From NCBI GenBank assembly GCA_029990175.1, contig JARKIP010000038.1:29457501-29521500 (forward strand): a stretch of 64,000 nucleotides of DNA. Direction: 5' to 3'. Numbering within the stretch: position 1 is the first letter of the stretch; each line of letters begins with the position of its first letter. Origin of the DNA: Petunia secreta. Taxonomy: Eukaryota > Streptophyta > Magnoliopsida > Solanales > Solanaceae. The notes beneath the pieces are model-generated. The model did no database searches, was not told where the DNA came from, and saw only the letters and a list, made by a program, of their open reading frames with translations. The translations under genes were made by a program, and so were the position numbers. This document shows, one piece after another, positions 23,702 through 34,846 of the stretch.

Positions 23702-24360
23702 TATATTTTATTTTTATTTTACTTGTTTTTTTTGGCTACTATTCTATTTATCTTGTTGTAAGAATAAACGTTTCAATTGTTGCAATTCCATTCATTTCTA
23801 TCTTCATTGTAAAAAAAACGTAAGAGAGTCAGTTACTAATACTCCAACTTTCCAAATTCCCTCCATCAAGAATAACACTACTCCAACCTTCCAAGTTCCC
23901 TCGAATGAAGTATACGAAGCTTTTCGGCCATGTAATATTCGTTTGTAGACATTTCAGATTCAAAAATACGGGAGAATGGTGAAGCTCAATGATATGATTC
24001 TAACTATAAAAGTGAAAATAACAAAAAATTAAATAAGATAAAGTAAGACCCACTTTGATTAAAAAAAAATCAAAGAAGTAAATTAGGGGTGTGGCCTAAT
24101 CACCCCTTAATTGTCAATCAAAGTAAATCCTAACTATTTGATCCTCAGTTGAATGGAAATTCAATTGCAAATCAAGGAAAACAAATGCTCAAGCAACAAG
24201 TTTAGCCAATGTTTACACACATCAATAATCATCCAAAGTCTAACCCTAGAAAATGAGGCTAAAAGGGCTTAAATACTAGTTTCTAGAAATGACATAACAT
24301 TACCTTAAGTACCCCCTAAAATGGGCTGAAACAAAAGTCATTAACTTAAAATAGGTCTCT
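23702..24360. other. Intergenic with a small inverted repeat
   Basis: No gene is seen. At 24050-24125 two nested inverted repeats occur: AAATTAGGGGTG against CACCCCTTAATT, and CTTTGATT against AATCAAAG. They could form a short cruciform or be the remnant of a MITE. Confidence 0.4.
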
Positions 24361-24740
24361 GATCATCGTCTCAGCGCTATCGCGACAGAATGGACGCGAT
24401 CATGATGCCTAAGCCAGCAGTGCTTCGCGAATGCGCCTAAGGCCACACGTCCGCGAAGGTGAACTTCCTCAACCTTTTTCGTCTACCTGCGCGATCGCGT
24501 TTAGGACCTCGCGATCGCGCTGCTCAGTGACTTGCCCTTGCGCGATCGTGTCTGTGGACTCCCGTTCGCGCTGAGTTGATTCTGAAGTCTAGGCACTACG
24601 CTTGTAACAGATCCTGCAGCCTCCAATATTTGCCCTAGCAGTTCCAGCTTTGAGAATGCAACTTGTAACTTTTGCAACTCCCTCGCTTGACTTCTTGTGA
24701 ACTTACTCGCGAGTCTGATTGCATCACTCAATCATACCAG
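24361..24740. repeat. GC-rich island with reiterated GCGATCGC palindromes, unclassified repeat
   Basis: This stretch stands out by GC content and CpG richness. The octamer GCGATCGC occurs at 24491-24498 and 24511-24518, with degenerate copies near 24378, 24390 and 24541. A minus-strand open frame of 76 codons (24501-24731) has no recognised similarity. It is probably a fragment of an uncharacterised repeat, perhaps a retroelement leader. Confidence 0.4.
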
Positions 24741-25925
24741 CTGAAATTACTAGAACAATCTCTTTGAGGTAATGATACTCCTCTTTCCATTAACTTCTGA
24801 AAAAGAAAAACTGATGGATATATCTTTAATTCGAATCAATAATCAAAATATCTTAGTGCAATTTCCTTCTGGCAGCTTTATATGGCCACGATGTCGTGGT
24901 TGCTTTCATATCAGTGAATCAAAGTTGTCTGGTCATATTTTCTCGAAATCACATTTACATATTTAAGAAGGCAATTTGAGGAGCTCAAAGCATAATTTGA
25001 ATTCAAGAACCTACTTGGTCATGTATGGCTTGGCACTTTGACTGACTGCTCATATATGTTCATTTCTCCTACATTAACTTAGTCATATCCTCTGTAAGAA
25101 ATTAACAATTAGATAAAAAAGTTCGCCCCCGACAATATAAAAACCAAAAATTTCTGGAACAGACCACGCATTCTTAACTGATGGAAAGTTAGAAAAATAT
25201 AAGTTCTAATAATAATTTGAGCAATCTAAAATTAGAAAATTATTATGTTATAAATTTAATGAGGTCTTTTATGACCGTTGCAAAGCACGGATAAGTTTAG
25301 GTGTCTGATTTCGGGAATTAGCATAATCGAATAATTGTTATTTTTTATTTGTTGAATTTAAAAAGCTTTGGAAATGATGATATGGAGAGTTTTGGGACTA
25401 ACCGGAGAAAAATATTTATAAACACTATATGCATATACATGCAAAATGAATCTATTCAATTCCCTCCCAGTTAAATTTACAACAAGATACTTTTTCCTAT
25501 TGTGACAGTGCAAAGCGCTGGCAATTTATTTAGTTAGCAAAATACTCCTTAACGTTACATTTTTTTGGTCTAAAAACTCCGAAAATTAGCAGTCTTTCAA
25601 AAGGCATTTCTGAGGCAGAGTCTAGGGCGAGTTCTGGGGGAGTATCGCAAAGCTGCTTTGTTGGAGATAATTTAAAGTTGATATGGAAAACTTAAAACAA
25701 TATCAAAAAAGATTTTTAGTTAAAGTTAAAGTAGACTTTGTTTGTTATTATAAATAGGAGTGCTGCCTAAACTCGTAGAGAATAATTATTTTCTAGGATA
25801 TTATATCCTTCAAAGTGCTACCGCCTTCTTTCAAATCCCATAATTTTCTTGATTTCATCTAATCTCTTTCCATTGTAAACCATGGTCAATAAAGAAGAAT
25901 AAAATCCTCTTTTAACCCAACAACA
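24741..25925. other. Intergenic, no gene recognised
   Basis: No coding similarity is seen. A short open frame at 24772-24966 is unrecognised. A small hairpin CCGT-TGCAAAGC-ACGG occurs near 25275 and a similar, weaker one near 25510. From about 25750 the text may be 5' flank or leader of the PLAC8-like copy. Confidence 0.4.
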
Positions 25926-25929
25926 ACCT

Positions 25930-26580
25930 GAGCAGGATTTGAAAGATGAGAAAAATTAAAGTCACAACTCTACCTGATCTAGTGAAAGCTTCAGCAGTGG
26001 CTGTTCCAATAGGCTAGATTGCTGATGGGCTTCCTATTGCCATGGTGGCGAGGCCATCCTGAGTAGGGGTCAATGAGATTCTGGTCTTTGTGCTTGTCGT
26101 AGACATGATCACTTCTGCAGCAGTGATATTAAAGTTTGTTTACTAGGAAGCATGGCCCCATGTGTGCTCTACGGGAGCAATGCTGAGAGACTTGGGTCTG
26201 TTCCTGAGAGTTTTGCCAATCACTGTTTGCCTTACACTGGCCTTTACCTGGTTGGACAAACCTTCTTTGGCTCAAACTATTTGGCACCCTGGTTTACATA
26301 TCCCAGCCGTACAGCTATCTGCCAAAGGATTAATCTGGAGGGGAGCTATGAGGCGCTCAACATGTCTTGTGGTTGCTGTGGGAGATTTATTGAGGATGAG
26401 GTGCAGCGCGAGCAATGTGAGTCAGCTTGTCACTTTGCAACTCATATCTTCTGCCTCCCTTGTGCTCTTTGCTAGGAAGGTCGTGAGCTTTTCCACAGGC
26501 TCCCTCATCCTGGGTTTAGCGCCCAACAAGTGCTCATTATGATTCCCCCGGTGACAAACCATGGCTGCTAAGCACAAGTG
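25930..26580 (+). pseudogene. PLAC8-family (cell number regulator-like) pseudogene
   Basis: From about 26074 one frame reads DSGLCACRRHD, then CSSDIKVCLLGSMAPCVLYG, then SCGCCGRFIEDEVQREQCES and CHFATHIFCLPCALC, then GRELFHRLPHPGF. This is the cysteine-rich PLAC8 domain pattern (small membrane-associated proteins related to cell number regulators and cadmium-resistance proteins). A TGA stands where the family has tryptophan (26074-26076). A TAG lies in CALC-stop-EGREL (26473-26475), where the family has glutamine. A frameshift separates the N-terminal part near 26040. No introns are seen. Whether this is a processed copy or a decayed gene with one exon is not resolved. Confidence 0.65.
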
Positions 26581-27684
26581 TCTTGCTGCGGAGGCCGAAC
26601 TCTATCCTGCTTGGTATTGTTTGTAAGAAGCTAAGAGAGATTATCCAGTTTTTCGAAGCTTTATGAACTCATTTCACTTGATTTTTAAAAAATTTCACGA
26701 GTTGTGTGAAAAAAAAATTAAGATGAACTGCTTCACGTTGATGAGAAGTGCATCAAGAAAAGTAGCTTGGAGAGAAGTGCTCCAACAGAAATGACAGTTG
26801 AAGAAAAATGCTTCAACAATTGAAGAATATATATTTGAGATCAATAAATTTTGGGAGATATATATGCGTAACCATCATAATTTGAGGTATATGCTTAAGT
26901 GTTGGGTCTTGTCTTGCGTAAGTCGTAAGGAAATCTGTAAATCGAAATAAAAATTGCTCAATGAGTATTTAAGCCTACACTCAGGGCTTAACTTGTTATA
27001 AGTTCAAAAGTAAGAAAAAAGTTTAATGTCAAGCTAAAGATCTTTTTATTTAATTTTTGTTCATTCTTATGTATTGTAATTTGTATCGTTTTAGGAATGA
27101 AATAAAGCATCTAACTTTCATTATTTTATAATTCTCTAGAATTTCATGTAATTTTTCCTCTTATTTATGATTTATATTTTTTAAATACTTATTTAAAAGT
27201 GACTATAATCATCAATGAGAATAATTCAAGTATACGAAAAGATGTTAGAGTTTAGGAGACTAGTTATATACCCAATATTAGATATTTGAAATTGCCGGAT
27301 GAAAAATTGATTTTTGTGAAATGATGCTTCGTTTTCATTGATCAAGAAATACCATGGACCAGTTGTTTGAAGCTCGGTGTAAAATTGAGCCCTTCCCTAC
27401 CATTATCCACTTAAACACTAGGTTTTGTGTGTGGCATGTTTTAACCGGTGATGTGCGTTTAACTCATACGTCATAAGTTAGATCATTTACCTCTAGAAAT
27501 TAATTAAGCTCCGTATAAAATGGTTTCACTGAGATATGCTTTTTGATTGTTTTCTAATAGGTTGTTGGCCTGTAGGACCTGCAACGAAGTCATGTTCTGT
27601 TATCTGCAACCGAATGTTGGCTGATCCATCATTTCTTTACCTTAGGTTTGTGAGTAGATTTATTAGTGGATAAAAACTAGAGTA
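26581..27684. other. Intergenic, no gene recognised
   Basis: AT-rich sequence without recognisable coding or terminal repeats. The first 100-200 bases may be the 3' flank copied with the PLAC8-like pseudogene. Confidence 0.4.
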
Positions 27685-28351
27685 CAAGAGGCAAAGGAAC
27701 TTCCCTGAAGGCCAAATGTCCTAATCCCCGCATCCTCATCGGAATCCTTCCGCTCAGTAAGCTCGGGAGTGTCATCATCAGCAGCTAGGGAGTAGTAGTA
27801 GTAGTAAGGACAACTGCCTGAGCTCTCGAGGGACCTCCAGGCCTATGTGGTGGAGTGCGCGCCTCCTCCTCCTCTTCATCCTCGTCACTACCCTCTTCTT
27901 CGTCACCACTCTCATCTTCGTCACTGCCCTTGTCTTTATCCACTATCTCAGAATCTGTGTTCTCATCCTCCTCAGGGGGCACCACGACTTTCTGAGTCAT
28001 GTCAAACAGTCGCTTGGACGAATCCAACAAAGGAAAGCTCGATCAAGTGCCTCCATATCCATCCCTGCTGCCTTCGCTAGATATTCCATCATCAAGTATT
28101 TACGGGCTGACAGGTTGGCGTCTGTTTCACGCCACTCATTCGCGGTGAATTTGGCAGGGGGCACTAGCAAACACACCCTTAACTGCTGCAATATCAAGAT
28201 TCTTTTCCATATCAAGGACAATATGATCACCAATCTCATCAATAGGCACCCCATCCTTCTCTAAATATTGGGTGAAAATATTACAGAAAAACAACCAGTT
28301 ACACTTCTTTTTTAGCCGTGTCCTCCTCATCAATTTAAGCATATAGTATCT
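27685..28351 (-). pseudogene. Athila extra-ORF fragment, joined to a FAR1-like fragment
   Basis: Read on the minus strand, the pieces align with the extra ORF at 9499-10130 of Athila element 1: YYMLKLM against YYMIKAM, then QYLEKDGVPIDEIGDHIVLDMEK, then ARKYLMMEYLAK, then the acidic tail and ARTPPHRP. The end at 27685-27720 matches the GGATAGGAC...CAGGGAAGTTCC text at 14555-14595. Frameshifts near 28145 and 28030 split it. It is therefore an internal Athila piece without LTRs. Its upstream border at about 28351 is fused to FAR1 coding sequence with the frame kept. Confidence 0.7.
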
Positions 28352-28869
28352 TTCTCTCTTTGTGTAACCTAGAAAATACTGTCCTCCAACTTGACAAGCG
28401 GCATAGTCAAATGACGCTTTAGGACGTATTCCTGAGTCGTCTAACAAATCAATTCATGTGCTTGAGCAACTTTTGCCTTTCTTTGTGAAGGTAATAAATG
28501 AGCTAAAGAAGAAGGAACAAGAGGATGATTATGGTTCTCTTCTAATGAAATGATATGGAACATACCATTTGATTGACGACTAACGGTAATATGAGCTGAG
28601 CAACCCGTCCTAGTTTATTTTTTATGTTTTTGAATTGCCGGATCTCGTTTGTCTTTGTTTCGATAACCTTCTTTGTAACATGTCAATTTCCTTGAGGTTA
28701 CATACCCGTGGACTCTATGTTTGTTAGCATATTCTTTCCTGATACTGAAACCAATCGCAACAACGTAGTCATTATAGTATTCATATGTATGTTCCTCTGA
28801 GTCAAATTCCATCCCAAGTTTTATAGGCACGTTACATCCATTTTGAGACTCACTAGATGGAATCTCCAT
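28352..28869 (-). pseudogene. FAR1/FHY3-related (FRS) pseudogene, N-terminal DNA-binding domain
   Basis: The minus strand from the ATG at 28867-28869 reads MEIPSSESQNGCN, then LGMEFDSEEHTYEYYNDYV, GFSIRKEYANKHRVHGYV, SRKLTCYKEGYRNKDKRDP, then (after a TAA at 28615-28617) TRTGCSAHITVS, EENHNHPLVP, and after a +1 shift near 28450 DDSGIRPKASFDYA and GGQYFLGYTKRE. This is the WRKY-GCM1-type FAR1 zinc-finger domain of transcription factors derived from Mutator-like transposases. The MULE transposase and SWIM domains that normally follow are absent because Athila sequence begins at 28351. Two lesions make it non-functional. Confidence 0.75.
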
Positions 28870-30090
28870 CAATCTGCAATACAAGAAGAATCGATAAGAG
28901 ATGATAATATGTAATCTTAAGGATAATTGAAAACAACCCGGTTGAGACATTTTCTCGAACAGATTGCGGACACTTTTCCACATCAACAATTGCCGCTAGA
29001 AGAACCTTAAGAGATTATTTAGTTGATATCAAGGTAGCAAAAATGGTGTAAGAAGGAAGAATAACCTGTTTTGGTGTTGTCGCCGAGTCTCCAGAAAATA
29101 AATTTTTACATCAACTGATATTTTTTCCCTTGTGATCTTTTGTTGTAGTTGTACTTCGTAAGTGAAAAACTCATGTTTTCGCTTATTCTTGCATATCTTT
29201 TCTCTTGAACGAGTTATTCCCGGAAAGAATATCAAGTAAAATCAGAATCGCCAATTTTTTCGGAAGCTCTCTTTCCATTGCAAGATTTTCGGACCATGTT
29301 AGTTCGACCATGGTTAAAGGATTGTTTAGCTGAAAATAAATTATACCCTTTAGATTTAAATAGGGACACATGGCAGTGGATTAGCCGTGCACTGCCTGGA
29401 CTGGAGATAAATTGGACAGGAGAGGAGCTCCTTCGAATGTTATTAAATATTGTGTCTCACATGTTAGAGTGGAGGAAAAGAAAGAAGATGATGACGAGTC
29501 ATACTGATCACAATGAGGAGGTATTGTAAAAGGTGACTTTCTTTATTTTTTAGTTTTTGCTTAAATGTAAAGCACTTGGTTTGTACCGTACAATGATTTT
29601 AGTTTCTACAAAAAATATATTAAGATGTACTTATTTTATTAATATTCTTATTTTAAAGCTTTCTTATCACTAGGAAGAAGTTGCGTCATGTTTTCTTCAT
29701 TTTTTAAATATCTTTATGTCTAAAATTTGATGAGGAATTTGTACACCGTTACATTCTCTTATCTTGTTCTTTTTTAAGGATATGCCAAAAAGAAGGGTGA
29801 AATAATAAAAAAAGAAAATCCAACCACAAGAGGAAGGAAAAGGATTGAATAGAGAAACTCCTGAGAATTTACATATTTAATTCATTAATCCGCGCAAATG
29901 TATAAATGTGAAACAAGTTGATAGATGCTACATATATGTGAAATCAAATCATGATTAGGTATATTCATGATACAATTTGGTTCAAGTTTTACCAAAAGAA
30001 AATCACCTATATATAGCGGTTAGCTTGGTTCTTTTTGTTTTGTGATTTGGTGGGTCCGTCTGGTTCCTTTTGTCACATTAAAAATGACAC
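28870..30090. other. Flank of the FAR1-like copy; no other gene recognised
   Basis: A splice-donor-like CCAAAACAG/GTTATT on the minus strand near 29067 could belong to a 5' untranslated exon of the FAR1-like copy. A plus-strand open frame of 83 codons at 29278-29529 has no recognised similarity. The remainder is AT-rich and featureless. Confidence 0.35.
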
Positions 30091-30109
30091 TTACAAAAAT
30101 ACCCACAAA

Positions 30110-30965
30110 GCCTAAAATAATTACAGCTACTACCTATTACTTTCAAATATTATCGGACCTATCCACTAAATTATTTAGACATTTTTACGCTAATTGACAT
30201 ACTAAACCATTTAATTACAAAAAATACCGATATTTTTAAATAATTACCCTATATACCAACACTTTTTCACATTTTACAAAATATACAATTTTTCATTTCC
30301 TTTCTTCCCTCTCTACCCAAAACCCTAACTTCTCCCTCTCTCTTTCTCTCCTCTCCTCCACCCACCCACCCACCCTACCCTCCCGCCGTCACCCCCCCCC
30401 CCCCCGTGCCTCTGCTCCACCGTCGCAGCCGCTGCGTGTCTCCACCATGGCGATTGGAGCAGATCTGCTCCTCTTTTCTCAACTTCTCCTCATTTTTCTT
30501 TTTCTTTTTTCATTTTGTACGTGTATATGTGTGTATTTTTATGTATACACATGTATTTTGTTAATACAAGTTCAGATCTGCTTCTCCTTCTTCTTTTTTA
30601 CATTTGAATATACACATTCAAATTCAGATCTGCAAGTGTATGTATCTGTATGTTCGTGTATATACATGTAATAATTTTCAGCACAGAAGTGTATGAATGT
30701 GTATGTTACTGTATGAACATGTATATCTGAGCATCTATTGTATTTTTTGTATGTGTTTTTGTGTGTATGTCAAGTGTATGTGTGACATACATAAATTTGT
30801 ATGTTTAATTTGTAGATCCGTACATCCTTGTATGTATGTGTGTGTTTAGTGTATGTAAAATATTTTTTTTTTGTGTATTTACATGTATTTTTTGTTTATA
30901 TGTATGTTGCAAGTGTATTTTCAAAGAGAAATCAATGTTTATATGTGTATTTCATATTTTAGATA

Positions 30966-30998
<33 letters not shown>

Positions 30999-31200
30999 GG
31001 TGGGTGGCCGGCGGTGACTAGGCGGCGCCGCCGCCTGAGGTGGTGGCAGTAGGAAGAAGAAGAAACCCTAATTTGTTAATTTTGTTGGTTTTGTATATAA
31101 TGGGTAAAGAAATGTTGGTATATTTTGTAAATTGGAATAATGTTGTTATTTTTTGTAATTTTGGTGTTAGGATTGTATATATTTGTGATTAGCCCAATTA
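30110..31200. mobile_element. Candidate non-autonomous DNA transposon with long imperfect inverted flanks
   Basis: The left flank (30150-30300) contains ATTACAAAAAATA, ATATACCAACA and TTTACAAAATATAC in this order. The right flank (31090-31190) contains the same words in inverse complement and inverse order. Between them are a C-rich block with about 14 C (30392-30405), a coding-like ACCATGGCGATTGG start context, a long TGTA/TATG-rich stretch (30520-30960), an A run of 31 bases (30967-30997) and a GC-rich CCGGCGG block (31000-31045). Exact termini and target duplication were not found. It is most like a foldback or MULE-type derivative. Confidence 0.35.
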
Positions 31201-31219
31201 TTTACCCATTCTACCCACA

Positions 31220-31387
31220 CAGACTTGTATACCATAGTTTATGCAGTATACCATAAAGGTATACTTATAAGGCATAACAAAGGTATACAGTAATAAATGT
31301 CCCTCCAGACTTGTATACCATAATTTATGCAGTATACTTTAAAGGTATATACCTATAAGGCATAACAAAGGTATACAATAACAGATT
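31220..31387. repeat. Tandem repeat, two copies of 86 bp
   Basis: Copies start at 31221 and 31307 with AGACTTGTATACCATA. Each contains GGTATA three or four times together with its complement TATACC, so each unit is itself rich in short inverted repeats. The copies differ by a few substitutions. Confidence 0.85.
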
Positions 31388-31689
31388 GGTAGGTTGGGTA
31401 AATACTTTTAGTTTTATGTGTAGTATAATTTGTAATAGGTATGGCTTGTAAATACTTTAAATTTTATGAGTATAGAGTGTAAAAATCCCCATTAAAAATA
31501 GGTTCAAGCTTTTTTTTTTTTAAAGAAAAGTTACGGATAAATTTTTTATTAGTCACTTATGTTTAGTACGAACGGAACATATCAACACATTGATCTGTTA
31601 AAATCTCCCAATGGGGGAAGCTTTTCTATAACACAAAATATTTTTGTAGTTTAACGATAGTATATTGTCAACTCCTATTTTAAACAATT

Positions 31690-32600
31690 AATTTTTAATA
31701 GAATTCGACTATGAACTCACGAAGGAAAATTGGAGTTGCCACCTAATACTTCACGTGTTAAGGCACTACTTAAATTCTATTTAGTTTCAATTGAGTGCTT
31801 CAAGAGCTTCGTCTGCGAATTAGAAATCATGGGTAAAGGTTTTAATAAATCGAGAGGAATATGTTAGGCACCCACCCAAAATCCACCAAATATGATTCCC
31901 AGCAGGATTAAGTAATTAAGATTTAAGATTAATTAAAGTGATCAAACAATCAACCCACTAATTTTGATGTAACTAAACTAAGTATGAAACTCCAAAAGTT
32001 CAAGTAAAATTAACTAGGCGAGGAATTAAAGTTCCATTTAGTTATAAACTATCCTGATTATATAAGCTAGCTGTAAAGAAAAGTAGAAGTAATTGAAAAA
32101 AATTAACGTACACCCCGAAACACCCCATAAAAAATATCACTGGGTATGTTGTTGTTGGAGTATAAATATTCGCATTTTAAAAGAAAAATATTCATCTTCT
32201 CCAATAACTTCGTCTTTAGCGAACTCTGCCAAAAAATACCTCGCAAATGAAATAAAAAGTGAATATTAAATATAAAATAATCAAACTTCGTAAAAGAAAA
32301 ACCCAAAAAAAAAAAAAAAAAAAAAAAAACACAACAACAACAACAACTAAATAATAATAACAACAATAATAATTATAATAATAATAAGCCTCCGCGCGTT
32401 TTATGAGTGCCTTGCCCCGGACGAGTCCTAATTTTATGTTTTAAAACAAAGCATCATAGTAATAATAAATTTCGAAAGGGCTGAGGCTCAGATTTTGGTG
32501 GTTAGGATGGAGGGTTAACGATATCGTCATGGCTGCAAACACCCGACCCCAGACGAGTTTACCATGCTAAGTTGCCGCTCCCATTGCTCTATCCGAAATA
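31690..32600 (+). repeat. Dispersed repeat, copy A (retroelement-like, unclassified)
   Basis: The stretch shares ordered blocks with 41046-42180: GGAGTTGCCACCTAA, CGAGAGGAATATGTTAGGCACC, TCCACCAAATATG, TACCTCGCAAATGAAA, an AAC/AAT-repeat block, then GAGGCTCAGAT and GTCATGGCTGCA. This type of text is common around Solanaceae gypsy elements. A/T-rich inserts distinguish the copies; copy A has an A run of about 25 at 32305-32329 just before (CAA)n. Its classification as an LTR or leader is not settled. Confidence 0.55.
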
Positions 32601-34096
32601 TTTTTTGGAGCCTCAAATTAATCATTTTTCATAGCATAGCAACATAGTATAGTATTGTCCAAACCAGTATAAACCAACAATAATAACATCAAAAGAGTTC
32701 CAATTTTTTCTCAGGAAAATAGCCAGCAAGGTTCAATTCATAACAGCAAATGCAATAACACAATAGAAAGGATAAAAGTATTGTAAAAAACTCGCAAGGC
32801 AACAGAGGTCTAGCCGAAACAGTATAGGAACAATTGTATCCGATTTAAAACCAACCAGTGGTGGAAACAATCTAACAACATAGCTTTGCTTTATCGGAAC
32901 TCGCCGCCAAATTAAAGGATCACCCCTTCACTGTCCGTGACAAAAGGATGAGGCAAAGAAGTTAACGAAAATGGGGGAGAGGATATTATAGGTGGGCTTT
33001 ATATTGGTAATAAAAAGAAAACTGAAGGTAGTGTGGTTATTTGTGAGTTTTGCAAAGCTTGGAAAGATTCAAATTCAAAATACTATGGAAAATCATGAAC
33101 AAAATAAATTAATTATTTTAATTGGACTTATATCTATTATTAAAAGCAAGGAAGTCAAGCCTCATCTTTTGCCAATCTTTTGCCAAGTGTCAGCTATATA
33201 TAAAGCCACATATATATTTTTTAGGCAAATAACTTAAAATTAGTTAAGTAGTTAAATTTAAATAAGTAGTATAAATTTTAAATTTAAAAGAAAAAAATAT
33301 TAACAGATTACAAAAGCAAAAGTTTACAGTGCGGTTAAGTTGGCAATTGAATTAAAAATAAAATTAAGATAACTACCGTGTGGTTAATTGGCAATTAAAT
33401 TGGGATAACTACCGAAATTTTTTTAAAAAAATTGCTATCCCGGAGAAGACGTGGAAGACGTGGGAGTTGCATGCGAAGTTGGATAATCCACCATCTTATA
33501 TCTTGAGCAGAGGATGGGAAAATTGTAGCAATAGTTGAAATGGGAAGTTCTCAAAAGGGTTAAATATGTCAAGCGAGAGTGGATCAAAGATGTTGCTCCT
33601 ATGACTACTAAAAAACTTAGATTCAGAGATATATTTTTTTACAAAATAGAGGTTTCGTGAACAGTAGTATCCTGTTTCAATTTGTTCTTTCCCTTAATTC
33701 AATGTGTTGGATTTATCTGAATAAAAGAGTCCACCCATAAAGGATGCTCTTAATGTCTATCCAGGTAAAAAGATAAGTTACCTGATAGAGTCCTACAAGA
33801 GGACAATTACTGTATTATACAGTTAGAAATACAGTAGTAATAGGCTTAGATAAATACACTGATTTCTCTACTGCTCTTCCTATCTCTCTCAAATAAACTA
33901 GTTTAATTTAAGGTGCTACAAGTAAATCGAGATTAATATTTTATGTAAAACAAGGTATGCAAATTATTTATAGGTAGATACGATCTAATGCATATAAAAA
34001 TAATTGCGATCAAATAAGATTATTTAAGTATACATAGCCACAAATAACTATAGATAATTCGTTTGTTTTAAAAATATTTCTTAAAATAGTTTTCCT
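32601..34096. other. Intergenic repeats, no gene recognised
   Basis: No coding region or intact mobile element was recognised. Short duplicated words (GGAAGACGTGG near 33450, inverse-complement ACTGTATTA/TAATACAGT near 33810-33840) are present. The open frame at 32992-33237 shows no family features. Confidence 0.4.
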
Positions 34097-34206
34097 AGTC
34101 GAGGTCTATCGAAAACAACCTCTCATCTTAGTGAGGGTAAGGTCTGCGCACATTTCACCCTTTCCTGACTCCACTTGTGGATTACACTGGGTATGTAGTT
34201 GTTGTA
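34097..34206 (+). mobile_element. SINE fragment, TS-family type, 5' truncated
   Basis: The text AGGTCTATCGAAAACAACCTC, then GAGGGTAAGGTCTGCGCACA, then CCACTTGTGGATTACACTGGGTATGTAGTTGTTG matches the 3' body of the SINE family widespread in Solanaceae that ends in TTG repeats. The tRNA-like head with Pol III boxes is missing. A second short tail (CACTGGGTATGTTGTTGTTGG) is at 32139-32159. Confidence 0.75.
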
Positions 34207-34846
34207 TATAGCCACAAATAACTATTAAATGTTATCAATAATATAATAAATTAAACAAATAATCATAATTGGTACGTATTTAAGAAATAATATGGTTGGA
34301 TTTATACTGGGCATGGGTCTTAAACGGTCTAGGATTTGAACTTAATATTTTCAATAATAATAGAAAATATTAAAATGAAAAAGGCCACGTCATATTTTGG
34401 TGATCGAAAAATAGCAAAACTGGTGGAGATGATCATTTGACCTAATTGCATAAAGCTAAATGATTTTTGCACAGAAAAAAAGATTACTTCCATAACCAAT
34501 TACCCAAGGTTAGATTAATCATTTGAGTCATCGACACATTCTTTTTCAGTTGTAGATGAAAGAAGCAAGATGTTTATTTTGTCTTGGCACGTTCATCTCT
34601 TCTGTCTCAATTGGATAGATAATGATCCCAACTTAACAAGATTGATCCCATGCAATGTGAAGCATCTCTTTAAACTGGCATCTTTACAACTTGCTATGCT
34701 GAGACTTGCCCAAGATACATTGATAGACTGAAAATTGGGTTGTTCTACACAATCTCTTCAAACGGGCAGAAAAGCTTAAACAGCTCCCATGAAAAGGGAC
34801 ATCCAGTGCAATTTTTTGCTCAACACAGCACACAATTTAAAATAAA
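34207..34846. other. Intergenic, no feature recognised
   Basis: No gene or clear repeat was found here. The right limit is the T of the AT target dinucleotide of the Helitron. Confidence 0.4.

Noticed and set aside
25267..25300. Possible Helitron hairpin (CCGT TGCAAAGC ACGG)
   Set aside because: No CTRR end follows within about 12 bases on either strand.
27845..28264. Plus-strand frames over the Athila fragment
   Set aside because: The opposite strand carries the recognisable acidic Athila protein; these are its antisense.
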